64,000 nt of DNA, taken from NCBI RefSeq assembly GCF_000499845.2, contig NC_023755.2, forward strand, positions 6,454,847 through 6,518,846, read 5' to 3'. Numbering within the stretch: the first letter of the stretch is position 1; every line of letters starts with the position of its first letter. This DNA comes from Phaseolus vulgaris. Its lineage: Eukaryota; Streptophyta; Magnoliopsida; Fabales; Fabaceae. A program made the translations under genes and the position numbers. Below the pieces are notes generated by a model. It was given only the letters and a program-made list of their open reading frames with translations, was not told the origin of the DNA and searched no databases. Of the stretch, positions 10,021 to 20,640 are shown one piece after another.

Positions 10021-10500
10021 TTGGCCATCCAAATTGGGTGTCAGCTTCCCTTCTTCTCGACATTTCCTTGCTTCGCCAACCTTTCTCCATACAAAGTCTC
10101 CTTTCTAGAGTTTCCAAGCTTTAACACGAGAATTGTATTGCAGAGTTGCTCTGCCCTTGGCGACTTCTTCTCTTACCCAGGCATCTTCCCTGATTTCGTG
10201 GATGAAGTCCAAGTCAACCCTCAAGTAATCTGAGTTATGTTCCTCCTCAAAATTTTCTCTTCGCGACAAGGCTTCACCCACTTCTACTGAGATCATAGCG
10301 TTTGCCCCGTAAGTGAGGTGAAATGGTATTTATCCTGTGGAAGATTGGGGTGTGCAATGATATCCTCAAAGGATGCTCAGGATTTCTTCTGCCCATAGGC
10401 CTCTTGCAGATCTGAACTTCTTTCTCAGCTCCCTGAGAATGACCTTGTTGGTTGCCTCTGCCTGACCATTGGTCTTTGGGTGTTCTACTAATGACACATG
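10021..10500 (-). pseudogene. Tat-type Gypsy integrase C-terminal remnant
   Basis: Read on the minus strand, 10500-10300 gives pieces like HVSLVEHPKTNGQAEATNK, then ELRKKF and a PFHLTYGANA-type block. The frame 10296-10105 continues MISVEVGEALSRRENFEEEH and DLDFIHEIREDAWVREEVAK. This order (PQTNGQ-like, LTYG.DAM.PVE, ..DLD.I.E.RE.A) is characteristic of Tat/Ogre-type integrase C-termini. The rest of gag-pol is missing, so the element between the two LTRs is only about 1.3 kb internally. Confidence 0.75.
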
Positions 10501-10589
10501 GTTATGGAACAGGATCTGACGTTCCTGAAAGAATAACACAAAGCAGAATTGATAGCACTACAGGATCAGATGGTCCGCAGGGACGACAA

Positions 10590-10607
10590 CTCCACTGTGG
10601 GTGCCAA
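10590..10607 (-). promoter_or_regulatory. Primer-binding site of the Tat-type element
   Basis: On the minus strand, directly after the right LTR, the sequence reads TTTGGCACCCACAGTGG, the usual form of the plant Tat/Ogre primer-binding context (TGGCGCCCACCGTGGGG) with a few changes. It fixes the element on the minus strand with its 5' LTR at the right. Confidence 0.65.
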
Positions 10608-10608
10608 A

Positions 10609-11050
10609 TGGTCCTACTAGAAATATGCTTGGGAGTGCCACCCGGGGAGGATCGAAGATTCCTCATGAAATGAGCTCTCAGCTTGTCTCCAATGTGAAGG
10701 GGAAGTCAACCTGAAAATGACTCTCTGAAACCTAAGTCAGTAAGAGTACAAAGATAATAAGTTCTTCACAATAAGAAAGTTAAGTGTATAAGATAAGATT
10801 GTACTTCCTAGAGAGTGGGTATTTATAGGTTGATCGAGTGGTATCCTTTGAGTGGACTGTTATGAGCCCTTTGGATTAGCCATGTAACTGCTATTCATTA
10901 TTTCGTAAATAGCCCCTCGTTATTTAAGGTTCATTGGTTGGACTGTTTTATTTATAACGATCATTAATCGGAAGTAACAACTCGGTTTCAAATTCGAGTG
11001 ATCACCCCGAGCTATTGGTCGTTACCGACCTATGGGCAGGTACGTACAAT
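10609..11050 (-). mobile_element. Tat-type LTR, right copy (5' LTR of a minus-strand element)
   Basis: Starts TGGTCCTACTAG at 10609 next to the PBS and is similar to 9010-9285 over its first 280 bases, then continues where the left copy was cut off (gccatgtaactgctattc onward, with a cggtaacgac-like end near 11030). The outer end could not be fixed exactly; no target duplication was resolved. Confidence 0.6.
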
Positions 11051-11959
11051 AAGTAAAAAATACCAATGTTTTTCATCGATTTCTTAATAAATATATCAAC
11101 TCAAAGCTAAAACAAACTTAAGTATTTGTTTGGTATGTTTATGAAATGGTAAAAAATGATATTCTATTGAGATAAAGGTTATCTATATCAATACGTGTTT
11201 TTATTGGAAGGAAAAATGTCATTTTTTTTTTAAGAGAGAAAGAATGAAGTCTTATATTCCTAATTTCATGGGTTATATGTAAATGCACTCTTACTTATTG
11301 TTGAAGATAAAAAAGATATCCATTTGCATAAGACTTTTCAACAAGTTACTAAAACCTTTAAATAAAAGAGAATTTATATTGTTAACTGATGAATATAATC
11401 ACATGGGATTAAGAAAAGATGTCATGGCTTGATAATAGTTTGGTTGATCATATTTTGCCTTTGTAGAAGGAAAAAAGTCAACAAAGAAAAATATTGCAAA
11501 ATTTTCTCCTTGGAAAAATCAAAGACGAAATCAAGATGTTGTTGAAAGATAAATTATCTCAAACTGTTAGGTATACTGAATGATCTATATACGAGTAATA
11601 AATAAACTCGTCCTTGTGGGTATCATCACTCTTTTTTTATGTACATCACAATTAAAGAAATCTTTTGAATTGTTTCAGAAGACTTGAGAAATGTGGATAG
11701 CACCAGAGGAAAAGTTTCCATGTCAAGCGTCTAGCGCATTGAAGAATAAGGAGCAACGTGGCAGACTGAGCAAATACTGAAATACTGAAGATTCAAATGT
11801 CAACTTTCATATTCAATGAAGATAAAGAAAGTTTTCAAAAATCCTTAAATGCAAATAACATTAAGAGTAGAAGTTTCTATATCAACCAATGTTTTGTAAA
11901 CCACAAGAATCAATTCAAGAATTTAATGCAAAAAATGTAAAAAGAAAAAGAAAGAGGAT
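11051..11959. other. AT-rich stretch, no gene seen
   Basis: AT-rich DNA with frequent stops in all frames; nothing recognised. Confidence 0.5.
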
Positions 11960-12960
11960 CATACAGTAATTTTTATACTAGCCACACCAGTGGAGATTTC
12001 ACTAAATCACAAAATCTCTATACAACACAAGATACTTAAGAACACAACTCTTGAACCCTACAAGTACAAAACTGAACATAAAATAGAAACTTTATCTAAT
12101 TTCACATAGCAATATAGAAAATATTCAAATATGAAACAATTGCACCTTAGTTTGGTTGTAGAAACAAAAAGGTTTTAAAAAACTCAAAAAAAAAAAAAAC
12201 TCTTCAACATAGCGAAAAATGATCCAATAACTTTCAAGATTTTCTCCAAGAATCAAATGCACAACTCAAAAGGTTATTCTCTCACTAAAAACAATAATTT
12301 CTTTTCTTTATCTAAATTTTTAAAAACCCTAAAAATTCTATTTAAAACACATAAAAAATATAGTTTTGCCTAAAATTGGAATTGTTAGATTTAACTGATT
12401 AAAACTTTGTTTCAATATATTGATATCATTTAAAGTGAAAAAAAATATTAATTCAAGTTTTTAATATGTTATATCTTAACATACAACAACCTTCTGAAAA
12501 CATAATAATTTTAATCTATTGAAACCAAGTTTTAGCTTATTGAATAACCTTCACCAAACATATGAAAATCTTAAGTAATTTTAACTAATTGATTTGATAA
12601 ATTAACCAATTGAAATATTCATTTTCAGTCTTTACAGACTTCAACTTAGAATATTTTAACATATTAAAGTATCAATTCAACCCATTAAAGTTCTCTCAAT
12701 ATTATTAACAAGTTCCAAACAATTTAAAACATTTTGAAATCATTCTTGGATCAATTAAGATTGCTAAAAGACAAATACAAAATCATACATTGAAATCAAA
12801 CTCACACACTAAAGAAATAAAGTCTTCATTCTTCATGAGATAAAGCCTTCAATCGACATGAGGGTTTGGATACATCAAATATAGTTTAGCTCAAGCTTCG
12901 ACTCCAACACTATTTTACTTATAGTTTTTGTCATCATAAAAATGGAAGATTGTTAAGACA
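11960..12960 (-). mobile_element. Strongly diverged LTR-A-like relic
   Basis: The order of features matches LTR-A copies loosely: a caccagtggagatttcac start resembling the conserved 'actggttcac' block, an aaccctacaagtac block, then repeated aattgatt/aaccaattga motifs, and an end near 12890 (caagcttcgactccaacac) followed by gtttttgtcatcataaaaatgg, a typical flank of such LTRs. Divergence is high. Confidence 0.3.
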
Positions 12961-14126
12961 CTAGACAGTCTAATCACTGTTATACAATCTAATACCTATT
13001 AGACAGTCTCACGATAAGAGAGTTTACGAGTTTTGATGATAATAAGCACTATAACATATGTTAAAGATATAAAAAAAAATGCACTAATGTGTAGGTATTA
13101 AGTTTAACTTGATAAATAATTTACAGTATTAACCTCTTAAATAGTCTCACACTATTAAACCTTTTAGATGATCTTACAGTATAATAACATGATGGACAAT
13201 ATCACAAAGTTAAACATATTTGACTTCTAAACATTTTTAGTGATTGCAACATGGTAAACGATCTCTAATTGTGAAAGGAGTTACGGTCTTATCATCTTCT
13301 TCACGTTAGATAATCCAGACTTTGTTTTTGCGATAAACCGTCTATCGGATCAAGGAGGTTCTAAACTTAATATTGTCATTCTTAAAATACTTCATTATTA
13401 TGCTTAAATGTTTTTGAACCTTGTCTTTATGATATTTACTCATTCAAATAAAATATTTCACTTAAACGTATCAATTGAACTAATATGGAAAGTTTTCAAA
13501 TATTAATGTAAAACATAGCATTTAGAAAACTTCATATCTTCATTATATTGATGATATTTGAATGAAATATATATTTTGAATTGATTATATTCTATTTTAT
13601 ATACTGATATGCTTCAACGATAAAAAACGAAACCAGTAATGGAAAGTTTTTTTTTTTAAAAAAAAGTAGTGAATGACAAAGGTTTTGAATAATAGATACA
13701 TGTTTGATTACACATTCATTCCGATTTTGAAATTAAATTTTGAGAATTAAATGGTTTACTTCAATGTTTATAATTTATAAAGACTTAAAAAGTTTTGATA
13801 ATTTGTTTTCCACCCAGTGTCTAATTCATTTCGTTTTTCTAATCCTTAAACACAAAGTCTGATTAACACTTTTCCACAATTCAAATTAATATTCTATTTC
13901 TTAAGAAAAAGATTAAACTAGAAAAACAACTCAACATAAAAATTAAATTAAAAGTAGAAATAACTTTACAATAAAATATATAAGCAAATTAAACAAGTGA
14001 AAGGAAAAAAGTAAATAAGAAAATTAAATCAACTGAAAGTATATGCAATTTAAAGAACTAAAAGGAAATAACTAGAAAGATAAAACCATGTTTTTGTTCT
14101 GCTTTATACTCAATCATTTCTTCTTA
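12961..14126. other. AT-rich stretch, no gene seen
   Basis: AT-rich DNA. The phrase gagttttgatgataataagc near 13027 resembles wording found beside LTR-A-type elements, but no domain or end was recognised. Confidence 0.4.
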
Positions 14127-14660
14127 GTAAGGGTGAGCAAAAAATACACATAGATTAATCTGATCCAGTTTTTGCACTGCTCTGATCCATTATAAATTTG
14201 TTTATTTAAATCTAGTTTTTCTTTTGATCCAAATTTTATTTATATAGATTTTTAAAAATAGAAAATCCAATTTTTCAATCCAAAAATCAGATATCCATTC
14301 CATTCTGCATCTGAAAACTGTGAAGCACTCTTTCACTGCACCTCCGCAAAACGCAACGAAGCACTCACTCTCCACCACCTCCGACTCTCTCTCCATCGCC
14401 TCTGATTCGATCCACCACCTTCGACTCTCTCTCTCCATCACCTTGGCAAATCGATTTCTTCTCCACCACCTCTGATTCTCTCCACAACCTTCGACTCTCC
14501 ACCGCCTCGGCAAATCGATTTCGTTGCATCAAAGCACTTTGTCCCTCCACCGCATCCTATAGTCTAATTTTTTTTTCGATTTTGAAGCACTTTCTATCTC
14601 TCCACCACCTCTAACAAAAGCAATTTGCAGGTAGGTTTGTTTTCATCCATGACCACTTAT
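14127..14660. mobile_element. hAT-like non-autonomous element candidate
   Basis: The left end taagggtgagcaaaaaat and the right end tccatgaccacttattt resemble each other as imperfect inverted ends and resemble the end at 27088-27117 (aatccatgaccaccctta). Inside are ATCCAAATTT-type subterminal repeats and a CT-rich block (14340-14560) of CCACCACCTCCGACTCTC-type units. That block yields frames on the minus strand (14202-14550) with a Glu/Arg-rich low-complexity reading and no domain. Confidence 0.3.
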
Positions 14661-14688
14661 TTATGGATGGTTGTTCTTGATGCATCTT

Positions 14689-15882
14689 TGTTAGAATATA
14701 TGGCCTTAAACGAGAGGGGGGTGAATTGTTTAAGAAAGATTTTCGTAAACTTTTAAGCTTAGAATGAAAAATACTTCAAGAAAACCTTGATTAAGAATTC
14801 AGTTTTTCAAAACATAAAGCAAAAGCACAATACTGGAAAAACAATCGGTTGTTTTACCAAAACAATCGGTTGTTTTACCAAAACAATCGGTTGTTTTACC
14901 AAAACAATCGGTTGTTTATACCAGTTATTAATTGACAAAACTGAATTTAAAGAGATAGGGATAGAGAAATTCTACACAGTTGTTTATACTGGTTCACTCC
15001 AAACCCAGAGCTACATCCAGTCTTCTCAGAAACCCTAAGGAAATCCACTAAGCAATCACACCTTGATCACTTACACAACAACCAAGAGAATGACCTTGAA
15101 CACCTCAAGAAACACACTCTCCTTGGTCAACACACCAACACTAAGATTGTTGATCTTGATCCCCTCAAGAACACACAGTTAATCTCAGCAAAACACAGAA
15201 ACAAATACTTGTTCAACAGAGTACAAGGATTACACTTGTTACAGAAGATAATCTGAAATCAATACAAGCAGAATCCTATTCCATACACTTTGATCAATCA
15301 CATACTCTTAGCAATCTCAGCTCTTTGAAAAACTCAAAAACTTAGGAAAAACTTTGTCAAAGATTCTTAAATCTCAAATCTGTTTTTCTGAATATATTCA
15401 AAGATGTAGTTTGTTATCAAATCTTAACAAACTCTTAAATTGCATTAAAATATTGGTCAAAGCATTTAATGACTGGAGCGTAAGCAGTTAAATCATTTAA
15501 AGCTCAGTCAAATATAAAACAGTTTTTTTGTTATGGTCCCAAAACAAACAATCGGTTGTTTCCTCGAATCAATCGGTTGTTTTGGTACTTAACAATTCAA
15601 CCATTTTAAAAACAGTTTTCAATCTTTTTCTCAAAACACCTAAGTATAAACAATCGGTTGTTTCGACAAAACAATCAGTTGTTTTAACTTAGTTTGAAAA
15701 CATTTTACTTTCACAAAGATTGAGAATGCTAATGCTTTAGATTTAATCAAAGGATGGATTACAACATATAAACTACCCCAGAACTAAGCTAAACCAGCAC
15801 AACAACATCAAGCACAGCCAAGGCTTCAACATCCTTCAAAGGGTTTGGATTCTTCAAAGCTTGAACACCACTTGGTTCAACA
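14689..15882 (-). mobile_element. LTR-A, complete (3' LTR of a minus-strand element)
   Basis: TG...CA bounded: it starts TGTTAGAATATATGG and ends gttcaaca. It shares with 49935-51038 the gtgaattgttt-aagattttcg start, the tatactggttcactc block, gctacatccag, the run of supporting blocks and an aaaacaatcggttgttt-rich body. Directly outside its right end lies atctccccctattt, the complement of a polypurine tract, so this is the 3' LTR of an element whose coding strand is minus. No matching 5' LTR remains, because Gypsy fragments begin at 16139. Confidence 0.8.
14838..14920. repeat. 21-bp tandem repeat carrying the cggttgttt palindrome, 4 copies
   Basis: Four consecutive copies of aaaacaatcggttgttttac + c (the last is partial). 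Each contains the imperfect palindrome AAACAATCGGTTGTTT. Because 21 is divisible by 3, the repeat gives an artificial KTIGCFT-repeat frame (14787-15038). Confidence 0.95.
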
Positions 15883-16138
15883 ATCTCCCCCTATTTGATG
15901 AAGATAAATCCCTAGTGCTTGTGTTTGATCTAATTAAATATGAAGCAGTTCCTGCAAAAAAAAAAATAGCATTTATACTGTCCAAAGCTTCTTACAGCAG
16001 CAAGATAGTTTATTACTCATTCAAAGTATAAAACATGATAAACAATCGGTTGTTTACACGAAACAATCGGTTGTTTCTATCAGCAGCAGCAGAAAACACT
16101 TTCATATCAGAGATTTTAACATTTTATACAGAATCAGA
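15883..16138 (-). mobile_element. Internal stub of the LTR-A element with PPT
   Basis: It starts with the polypurine tract complement ctccccctat (15885-15894), then 240 bases of internal sequence including two more AAACAATCGGTTGTTT palindromes (16041-16075). It breaks off at about 16138, where Gypsy integrase sequence begins. It matches the layout just inside the 3' LTR at 49935-51038 (PPT, then gataaatcc wording). Confidence 0.65.
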
Positions 16139-16738
16139 GAAAGACATCAAGATGAGAATTGAGAAGAAGGTTGGCAAGTATGCTGAACTTGCCAATAAAA
16201 GGAGAAAAGCATTGTTGTTTGAGGAAGGTGATTGGGTTTGGCTTCATTTGAGGAAGGATCGTTTTCCTACTCAAAGAAAGTCCAAACTAATGCCTCGTGG
16301 TGATGGACCTTTCCAAGTCCTCAAGAGGATTAATGACAATGCTTATGAGTTAGATATTCCTGATACATACCTTGGTAGTCATACATTTAATATCAGTGAT
16401 CTAACTCCTTTTTCTGTAGGTCTCCAGAATTCGTGGTCGAATTCTCTCCAACTCGGGGAGTATGATTGATGGAGATCAAACCCAAGAGGACATGAAGGCC
16501 AATCAACAAGATCAAGAGGAGGTGGAGGCACAAATAGAAGACGCCCATGGAGGTCAAAGTCCACCTCAAAGGATTACAAGAAGCATGTTAAAAGCTTTGG
16601 GAGCTAGAGGACATTTATTTTCTCTTTTTGTAATTTCTTTAGTTGAAGGTGCTTAGAGGGAAACATTAGAAACCTCTTTTGTTAAAGCATCTTTTAGTCT
16701 TTAGTTAGGAGTCTTAGGGGGGGGGTGTTAGTAGATAA
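16139..16738 (+). pseudogene. Gypsy pol 3' fragment (integrase C-terminus and tail) plus PPT
   Basis: Near-identical to 19517-20105. It encodes the integrase C-terminal block ([55 protein letters not shown]) and the acidic tail ending in [14 protein letters not shown] frameshift near 16465 (tatgattgatgg against tatgatgg) separates the tail. A run of nine G at 16717-16725 serves as PPT, and 16726-16738 is only the first 13 bases of LTR-B, fused directly to mid-pol sequence of the next copy. Confidence 0.85.
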
Positions 16739-17039
16739 GCTTGGATTGCCTACTATCTCTCATACAAAGCCCTACAAATTACAATGGCTTAGTGAAGTAG
16801 GAGAAATAATTGTTAATAAACAAGTCCTCATCCATTTCTCCATTGGAAAATACAAAGATGAGGTATTATGTGATGTTGTGCCCATGGAAGCCACTCATGT
16901 TCGTTTGTGAAGGCCTTGGCAATTTGATAGAAAAGTTTTACATGATGGCTTTACCAACAAACTATCTTTTGAATTCCATGGTCACAAGGTTACTTTAAAA
17001 TCTCTCTCTCCAAGAGAAGTCCATGAGGTCCAAGTTATC
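16739..17039 (+). pseudogene. Gypsy protease-to-RT linker, frameshifted
   Basis: The frames read LGLPTISHTKPYKLQWL, VNKQVLIHFSIGKYKDEVLC and DVVPMEATH, then after a frameshift near 16905-16930 continue in the frame of the next ORF. This wording is the region between the aspartic protease and RT in plant Gypsy polyproteins. The protease active site, gag and the 5' LTR are missing. Confidence 0.75.
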
Positions 17040-19040
17040 ATGAAGAAAAAGAGGGAGAGTGAAAAAGATAAAAAAGATAAGAGTTCTAAGCCTACACTCC
17101 TTGTGTCTAGGCGTGACATTGAAAGGGAAATAGTGGCTCATCATCCTCTTTTCTTGGCCATCCCTAGAACTCTTAGAGTAAAATCACTTGTTGATAGTCC
17201 TCATTGCTTGGAAAATTTGGTAGAAGAGTTCCAAGATGTGTTTCAAGATCCTCCAAATGGACTTCCACCTTTGAGAGGGATTGAGCACCAAATTGATTTG
17301 ATACCGGGCTCTTCTTTACCAAACCGTCCAGCATATAGGACAAATCCAAGTGAAACCAAGGAAATTCGCCAACAAGTTGAGGCTTTGATTGAGAAAGGGT
17401 GGGTGCAAGATAGCATGAGTCCTTGTGCTATGCCTATCATCTTAGTGCCAAAAAAGGATGGCACATGGCGAATGTGTTCGGATTGTAGGGCCATAAATAA
17501 CATAACCATTAAGTATAGGCATCCCATACCTAGATTAGATGATTTGTTGGATGAATTACATGGTTCTAGAATCTTTTCAAAGATTGATCTTAAAAGCGGC
17601 TACAATCAAATCCGTATCAAACCGTGTGATGAATGGAAGATGGCTTTTAAGACCAACTTTGGTTTATATGAGTGGTTAGTTATGCCTTTTGATTTAACTA
17701 ATGCACCAAGTACCGTCATGCGCCTCATGCATCATGTTCTTAGACCTTTCATTGGTAAGTTTGTTGTGGTTTACTTTGATGACATTCTCATTTATAGCTT
17801 ATCTTTGAATGACCATAGGTTGCATGTTAGGCAAGTTTTAGAAACCCTTAGGAAGGAACATTTGTATACTAACGTTGCTAAATGTATGTTTGCTCTTGAT
17901 CATATAGAACTCCTAGGGTTTGTTGTGAGTTGTAAAGGGGTCCATGTGGACAAAACAAAGGTGGTGGCCATTCAAAATTGGCCTACACCGAAATCTTTGA
18001 ATGAGGTCCGAAGTTTTCATGGACTTGCTTCTTTCTATAGAAGATTTGTCCCAAACTTTGGTACCATTGCCGCACCACTCAATGACATAGTGAAAAAGGA
18101 TGTGGTCTTTCATTGGGGAGAAGCACAACAAAATGCTTTTGATACTTTGAAAGAAAAATTGACTAATGCTCCCATCTTGGCCCTTCCTAATGTCACTAAG
18201 ACATTTGAGATTGAGTGTGATGCTTCAAGCATAGGTATTGGGGTTGTTCTCCTCCAAGAGGGCCACCCCATAGCCTATTTTAGTGAGAAATTGAAGGGAA
18301 GTCATCTCAACTATTCCACCTATGATAAGGAATTATATGCACTTGTTAGGGCTTTGTTTACTTGGCAACACTATCTTTTTCCTAAAGAGTTTGTGATACA
18401 TAGTGATCATGAATCTCTTAAATATTTGAAAAGCCAAAACAAACTTAACAAGAGGCATGCTAAGTGGGTGGAGTTCATTGAGCAATTTCCTTATGTGATC
18501 AAACACAAGCAAGGCAAAATAAATATTGTGGCGGATGCTCTTTCTAGAAGATACACCTTGCTTAATATTTTAACCTCTCAATATCTTGGTTTTGATCACA
18601 TTAAGGAACTCTATCATGATGACCTTGATTTTTCTCTCATCTATCAAGAGTGTCTTAAGGGAGGACACAAAGACTTTTTTATTCAAGATGGCTTTCTTTT
18701 TAAAGGAAAACGTCTTTGTGTTCCCCAATGCTCTATTAGATTATCTCTTGTTAGAGAAGCTCATGAGGGGGGTTTAATGGGACATTTTGGGGTTGCTAAA
18801 ACTTTGGATGTGTTGCATGAACATTTCTTTTGGCCTCATATGCATAAACATGTTCATAGTTTGTGTGATAAATGCATAGCTTGCCGCAAAGCTAAGTCTA
18901 AGATGCATCCCCATGGTCTATATTCTCCTCTTCCTATCCCTTCAATGCCTTGGGTAGATATATCTATGGATTTCCTCTTAAGCTTACCCAAGACATCAAA
19001 GGGAAAGGACTCCATTTTTGTGGTAGTGGATCGTTTTTAA
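17040..19040 (+). CDS. Ty3/Gypsy pol: reverse transcriptase, RNase H, integrase N-terminal half
   Basis: 666 codons. RT lies at roughly residues 90-300 with [34 protein letters not shown] and the catalytic YFDDILIYS (YxDD form). RNase H follows at about 385-510 ([48 protein letters not shown]). The integrase HHCC zinc finger is at about 575-625 (H..H..C..C in [14 protein letters not shown]...[12 protein letters not shown]) and the first catalytic Asp is in DISMDF. The frame ends at TAA (19038-19040) in the integrase core, but the same frame continues at 19044 with the rest of the core, so a point change to a stop has split one polyprotein. The true start lies upstream in the frameshifted linker; the ATG at 17040 is just the first available. 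It would copy element RNA and insert the cDNA if intact. Clade not determined. Confidence 0.9.
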   Translation: MKKKRESEKDKKDKSSKPTLLVSRRDIEREIVAHHPLFLAIPRTLRVKSLVDSPHCLENLVEEFQDVFQDPPNGLPPLRGIEHQIDLIPGSSLPNRPAYRTNPSETKEIRQQVEALIEKGWVQDSMSPCAMPIILVPKKDGTWRMCSDCRAINNITIKYRHPIPRLDDLLDELHGSRIFSKIDLKSGYNQIRIKPCDEWKMAFKTNFGLYEWLVMPFDLTNAPSTVMRLMHHVLRPFIGKFVVVYFDDILIYSLSLNDHRLHVRQVLETLRKEHLYTNVAKCMFALDHIELLGFVVSCKGVHVDKTKVVAIQNWPTPKSLNEVRSFHGLASFYRRFVPNFGTIAAPLNDIVKKDVVFHWGEAQQNAFDTLKEKLTNAPILALPNVTKTFEIECDASSIGIGVVLLQEGHPIAYFSEKLKGSHLNYSTYDKELYALVRALFTWQHYLFPKEFVIHSDHESLKYLKSQNKLNKRHAKWVEFIEQFPYVIKHKQGKINIVADALSRRYTLLNILTSQYLGFDHIKELYHDDLDFSLIYQECLKGGHKDFFIQDGFLFKGKRLCVPQCSIRLSLVREAHEGGLMGHFGVAKTLDVLHEHFFWPHMHKHVHSLCDKCIACRKAKSKMHPHGLYSPLPIPSMPWVDISMDFLLSLPKTSKGKDSIFVVVDRF

Positions 19041-19043
19041 AAA

Positions 19044-20027
19044 ATGGCTCACTTTATTCCTTGCCACAAAGTGGATGATGCATGCCACATTGCAAACCTC
19101 TTCTTCCAAGAAATGGTTCGCTTACATGGGATTCCTAGGTCTATAGTGTCCGATAGAGATCCTAAATTCTTGAGTCACTTTTGGAAGACCTTGTGGGGCA
19201 AGCTTGGGACTAAGCTTTTATTTTCTACCACTTGCCACCCACAAACTGATGGTCAAACCGAGGTGGTGAATAGAACTTTAGGACAACTATTGAGATGTTT
19301 TATTTCAGGGAATCCTAGAGTGTGGGAGAATTTACTACCCCATGTTGAGTTTGCATATAATCGTGTAGTAAATTCTACCACCTCCCATTCTCCTTTTGAG
19401 GTGGTCTATGGGTTTAATCCCCTAACACCTCTTGATCTTCTTCCTATTCCCCTTCTTGGAGATGTCTTGTGCAAAGATGGAGATGAAAAAGCTTCTTTTG
19501 TGAAAACTTTGCATAAAGACATCAAAAAGAGAATTGAGAAGAAGGTTGGCAAGTATGCTGAACTTGCCAATAAAAGGAGAAAAGCATTGTTGTTTGATGA
19601 GGGCGATTGGGTTTGGCTTCACTTGAGGAAGGATCGTTTTCCTACTCAAAGGAAGTCCAAACTAATGCCTCGAAGGGATGGACCTTTCCAAGTCCTCAAG
19701 AGGATTAATGACAATGCTTATGAGTTAGATATGCCTGATACATTCTTAGGTAGTCATACTTTTAATGTCAGCGATCTAACTCCTTTTTTTGTAGGTCTCC
19801 AGAATTCGTGGTCGAATTCTCTCCAACTCGGGGAGTATGATGGAGATCAAACCCAAGAGGACATGGAGGCCAATCAACAAGATCAAGAGGAGGTGGAGGC
19901 ACAAATAGAAGACGCCCATGGAGGTCAAAGTCCACCTCAAAGGATTACAAGAAGCATGTTCAAAGCTTTGGGAGCTAGAGGACATTTATTTTCTCTTTTT
20001 GTAATTTCTTTAGTTGAAGGTGCTTAG
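19044..20027 (+). CDS. Ty3/Gypsy integrase core and C-terminus (continuation of pol)
   Basis: 327 codons in the same frame as 17040-19040, one stop codon apart. It opens within the integrase core ([20 protein letters not shown]), holds the second catalytic Asp in IVSDRDPKF and the Glu in the [17 protein letters not shown] helix, then the C-terminal GPY/F-like block ([16 protein letters not shown]) and SDLTPF. It ends with an acidic Gln/Glu-rich tail and FVISLVEGA. No chromodomain is visible. A PPT (gtcttagggggtg) and LTR-B follow within 70 bases, as expected of a 3' element end. The frame is otherwise intact, which suggests a fairly young copy. Confidence 0.88.
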   Translation: MAHFIPCHKVDDACHIANLFFQEMVRLHGIPRSIVSDRDPKFLSHFWKTLWGKLGTKLLFSTTCHPQTDGQTEVVNRTLGQLLRCFISGNPRVWENLLPHVEFAYNRVVNSTTSHSPFEVVYGFNPLTPLDLLPIPLLGDVLCKDGDEKASFVKTLHKDIKKRIEKKVGKYAELANKRRKALLFDEGDWVWLHLRKDRFPTQRKSKLMPRRDGPFQVLKRINDNAYELDMPDTFLGSHTFNVSDLTPFFVGLQNSWSNSLQLGEYDGDQTQEDMEANQQDQEEVEAQIEDAHGGQSPPQRITRSMFKALGARGHLFSLFVISLVEGA

Positions 20028-20092
20028 AGGGAAACATTAGAAACCTCTTTTTTTAAAGCATCTTTTAGTCTTTAGTTAGGAGTCTTAGGGGG

Positions 20093-20435
20093 TGTGTGTT
20101 AGTAGATAGGTGTAGGAGTAGAAAAGGAGGTGCCAAAGTGAAGGAAGAGGTCACACCTTCCTCATGCTTTGTTTTAGGCGCAAATTCTAGAAGCTTTTTG
20201 GGAGGGAGTTTTTGAATTTGTGTAGCTTATATTTCAGCACCTTAGGCTATAAATAGAGGTGCTCTCTTTGTATTTTTGAGACTGGAATTAATCTAAGAAA
20301 ACTCTACTCAAATTTTGAGTGAACTTTGAAGAGCTTTGAGCCTTCTTCTCTAGTCTTATCTTGATGGATCAATGGAGTCCTCAAGTGGCGGCATCACTCT
20401 TATCTAGGAGCATTCCACACTTCTTGATGAGAATC
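20093..20435 (+). mobile_element. LTR-B, copy 1, truncated
   Basis: It starts TGTGTGTTAGTAGATAGG right after the PPT of the 17040-20027 pol. It carries an aggaggtgcc block, a gtcacaccttcctcatg block, the TATA box and the caagtggcggcatcac block. Similarity to other LTR-B copies ends near 20435, where the internal tail of another copy begins. Confidence 0.75.
20248..20255 (+). promoter_or_regulatory. LTR-B TATA box, copy 1
   Basis: TATAAATA in the context ttaggcTATAAATAgaggtgc. The same context recurs at 20854-20861 and 22228-22235, and on the minus strand at 30081-30074. It is the likely promoter of the LTR. Confidence 0.7.
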
Positions 20436-20640
20436 AAATAAAAGAGGCTTTTATTAATGGAGGAAGAGGACATCCACCCTCACATTTGAAGTTCTTCCTT
20501 CTAGTCTTCTCAAAATTAAAAGAAGACATAAAATAAAGATGAGGCCCAAGCCCAAAGCCCAAGCCCAAGCCCAAGAAGGCCAAAGCCCAAATAGCCCAAG
20601 TCCATCCCATGAGGGGCAAGGCCAAGCTTTGAAATACTCT
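20436..20640 (+). mobile_element. Internal 3' tail of a second Gypsy-B copy, with CCCAAG repeats
   Basis: It contains cacatttgaagttcttcc and a block of CCCAAG hexamers (20536-20600, gcccaagcccaagcccaag). The plus frame reads a KPKAQAQAQ-type run. The same two blocks in the same order occur on the minus strand at 30520-30410, upstream of another LTR-B. It is read as the pol tail region of an LTR-B subfamily. Confidence 0.55.

Noticed and set aside
14838..14920. CRISPR-like regular repeats
   Set aside because: Direct 21-bp tandem units without spacers, inside a plant LTR.
14787..15038. Frame with four KTIGCFT repeats
   Set aside because: The 21-bp LTR repeat is a multiple of three; it lies within LTR-A and has no start context or domain.
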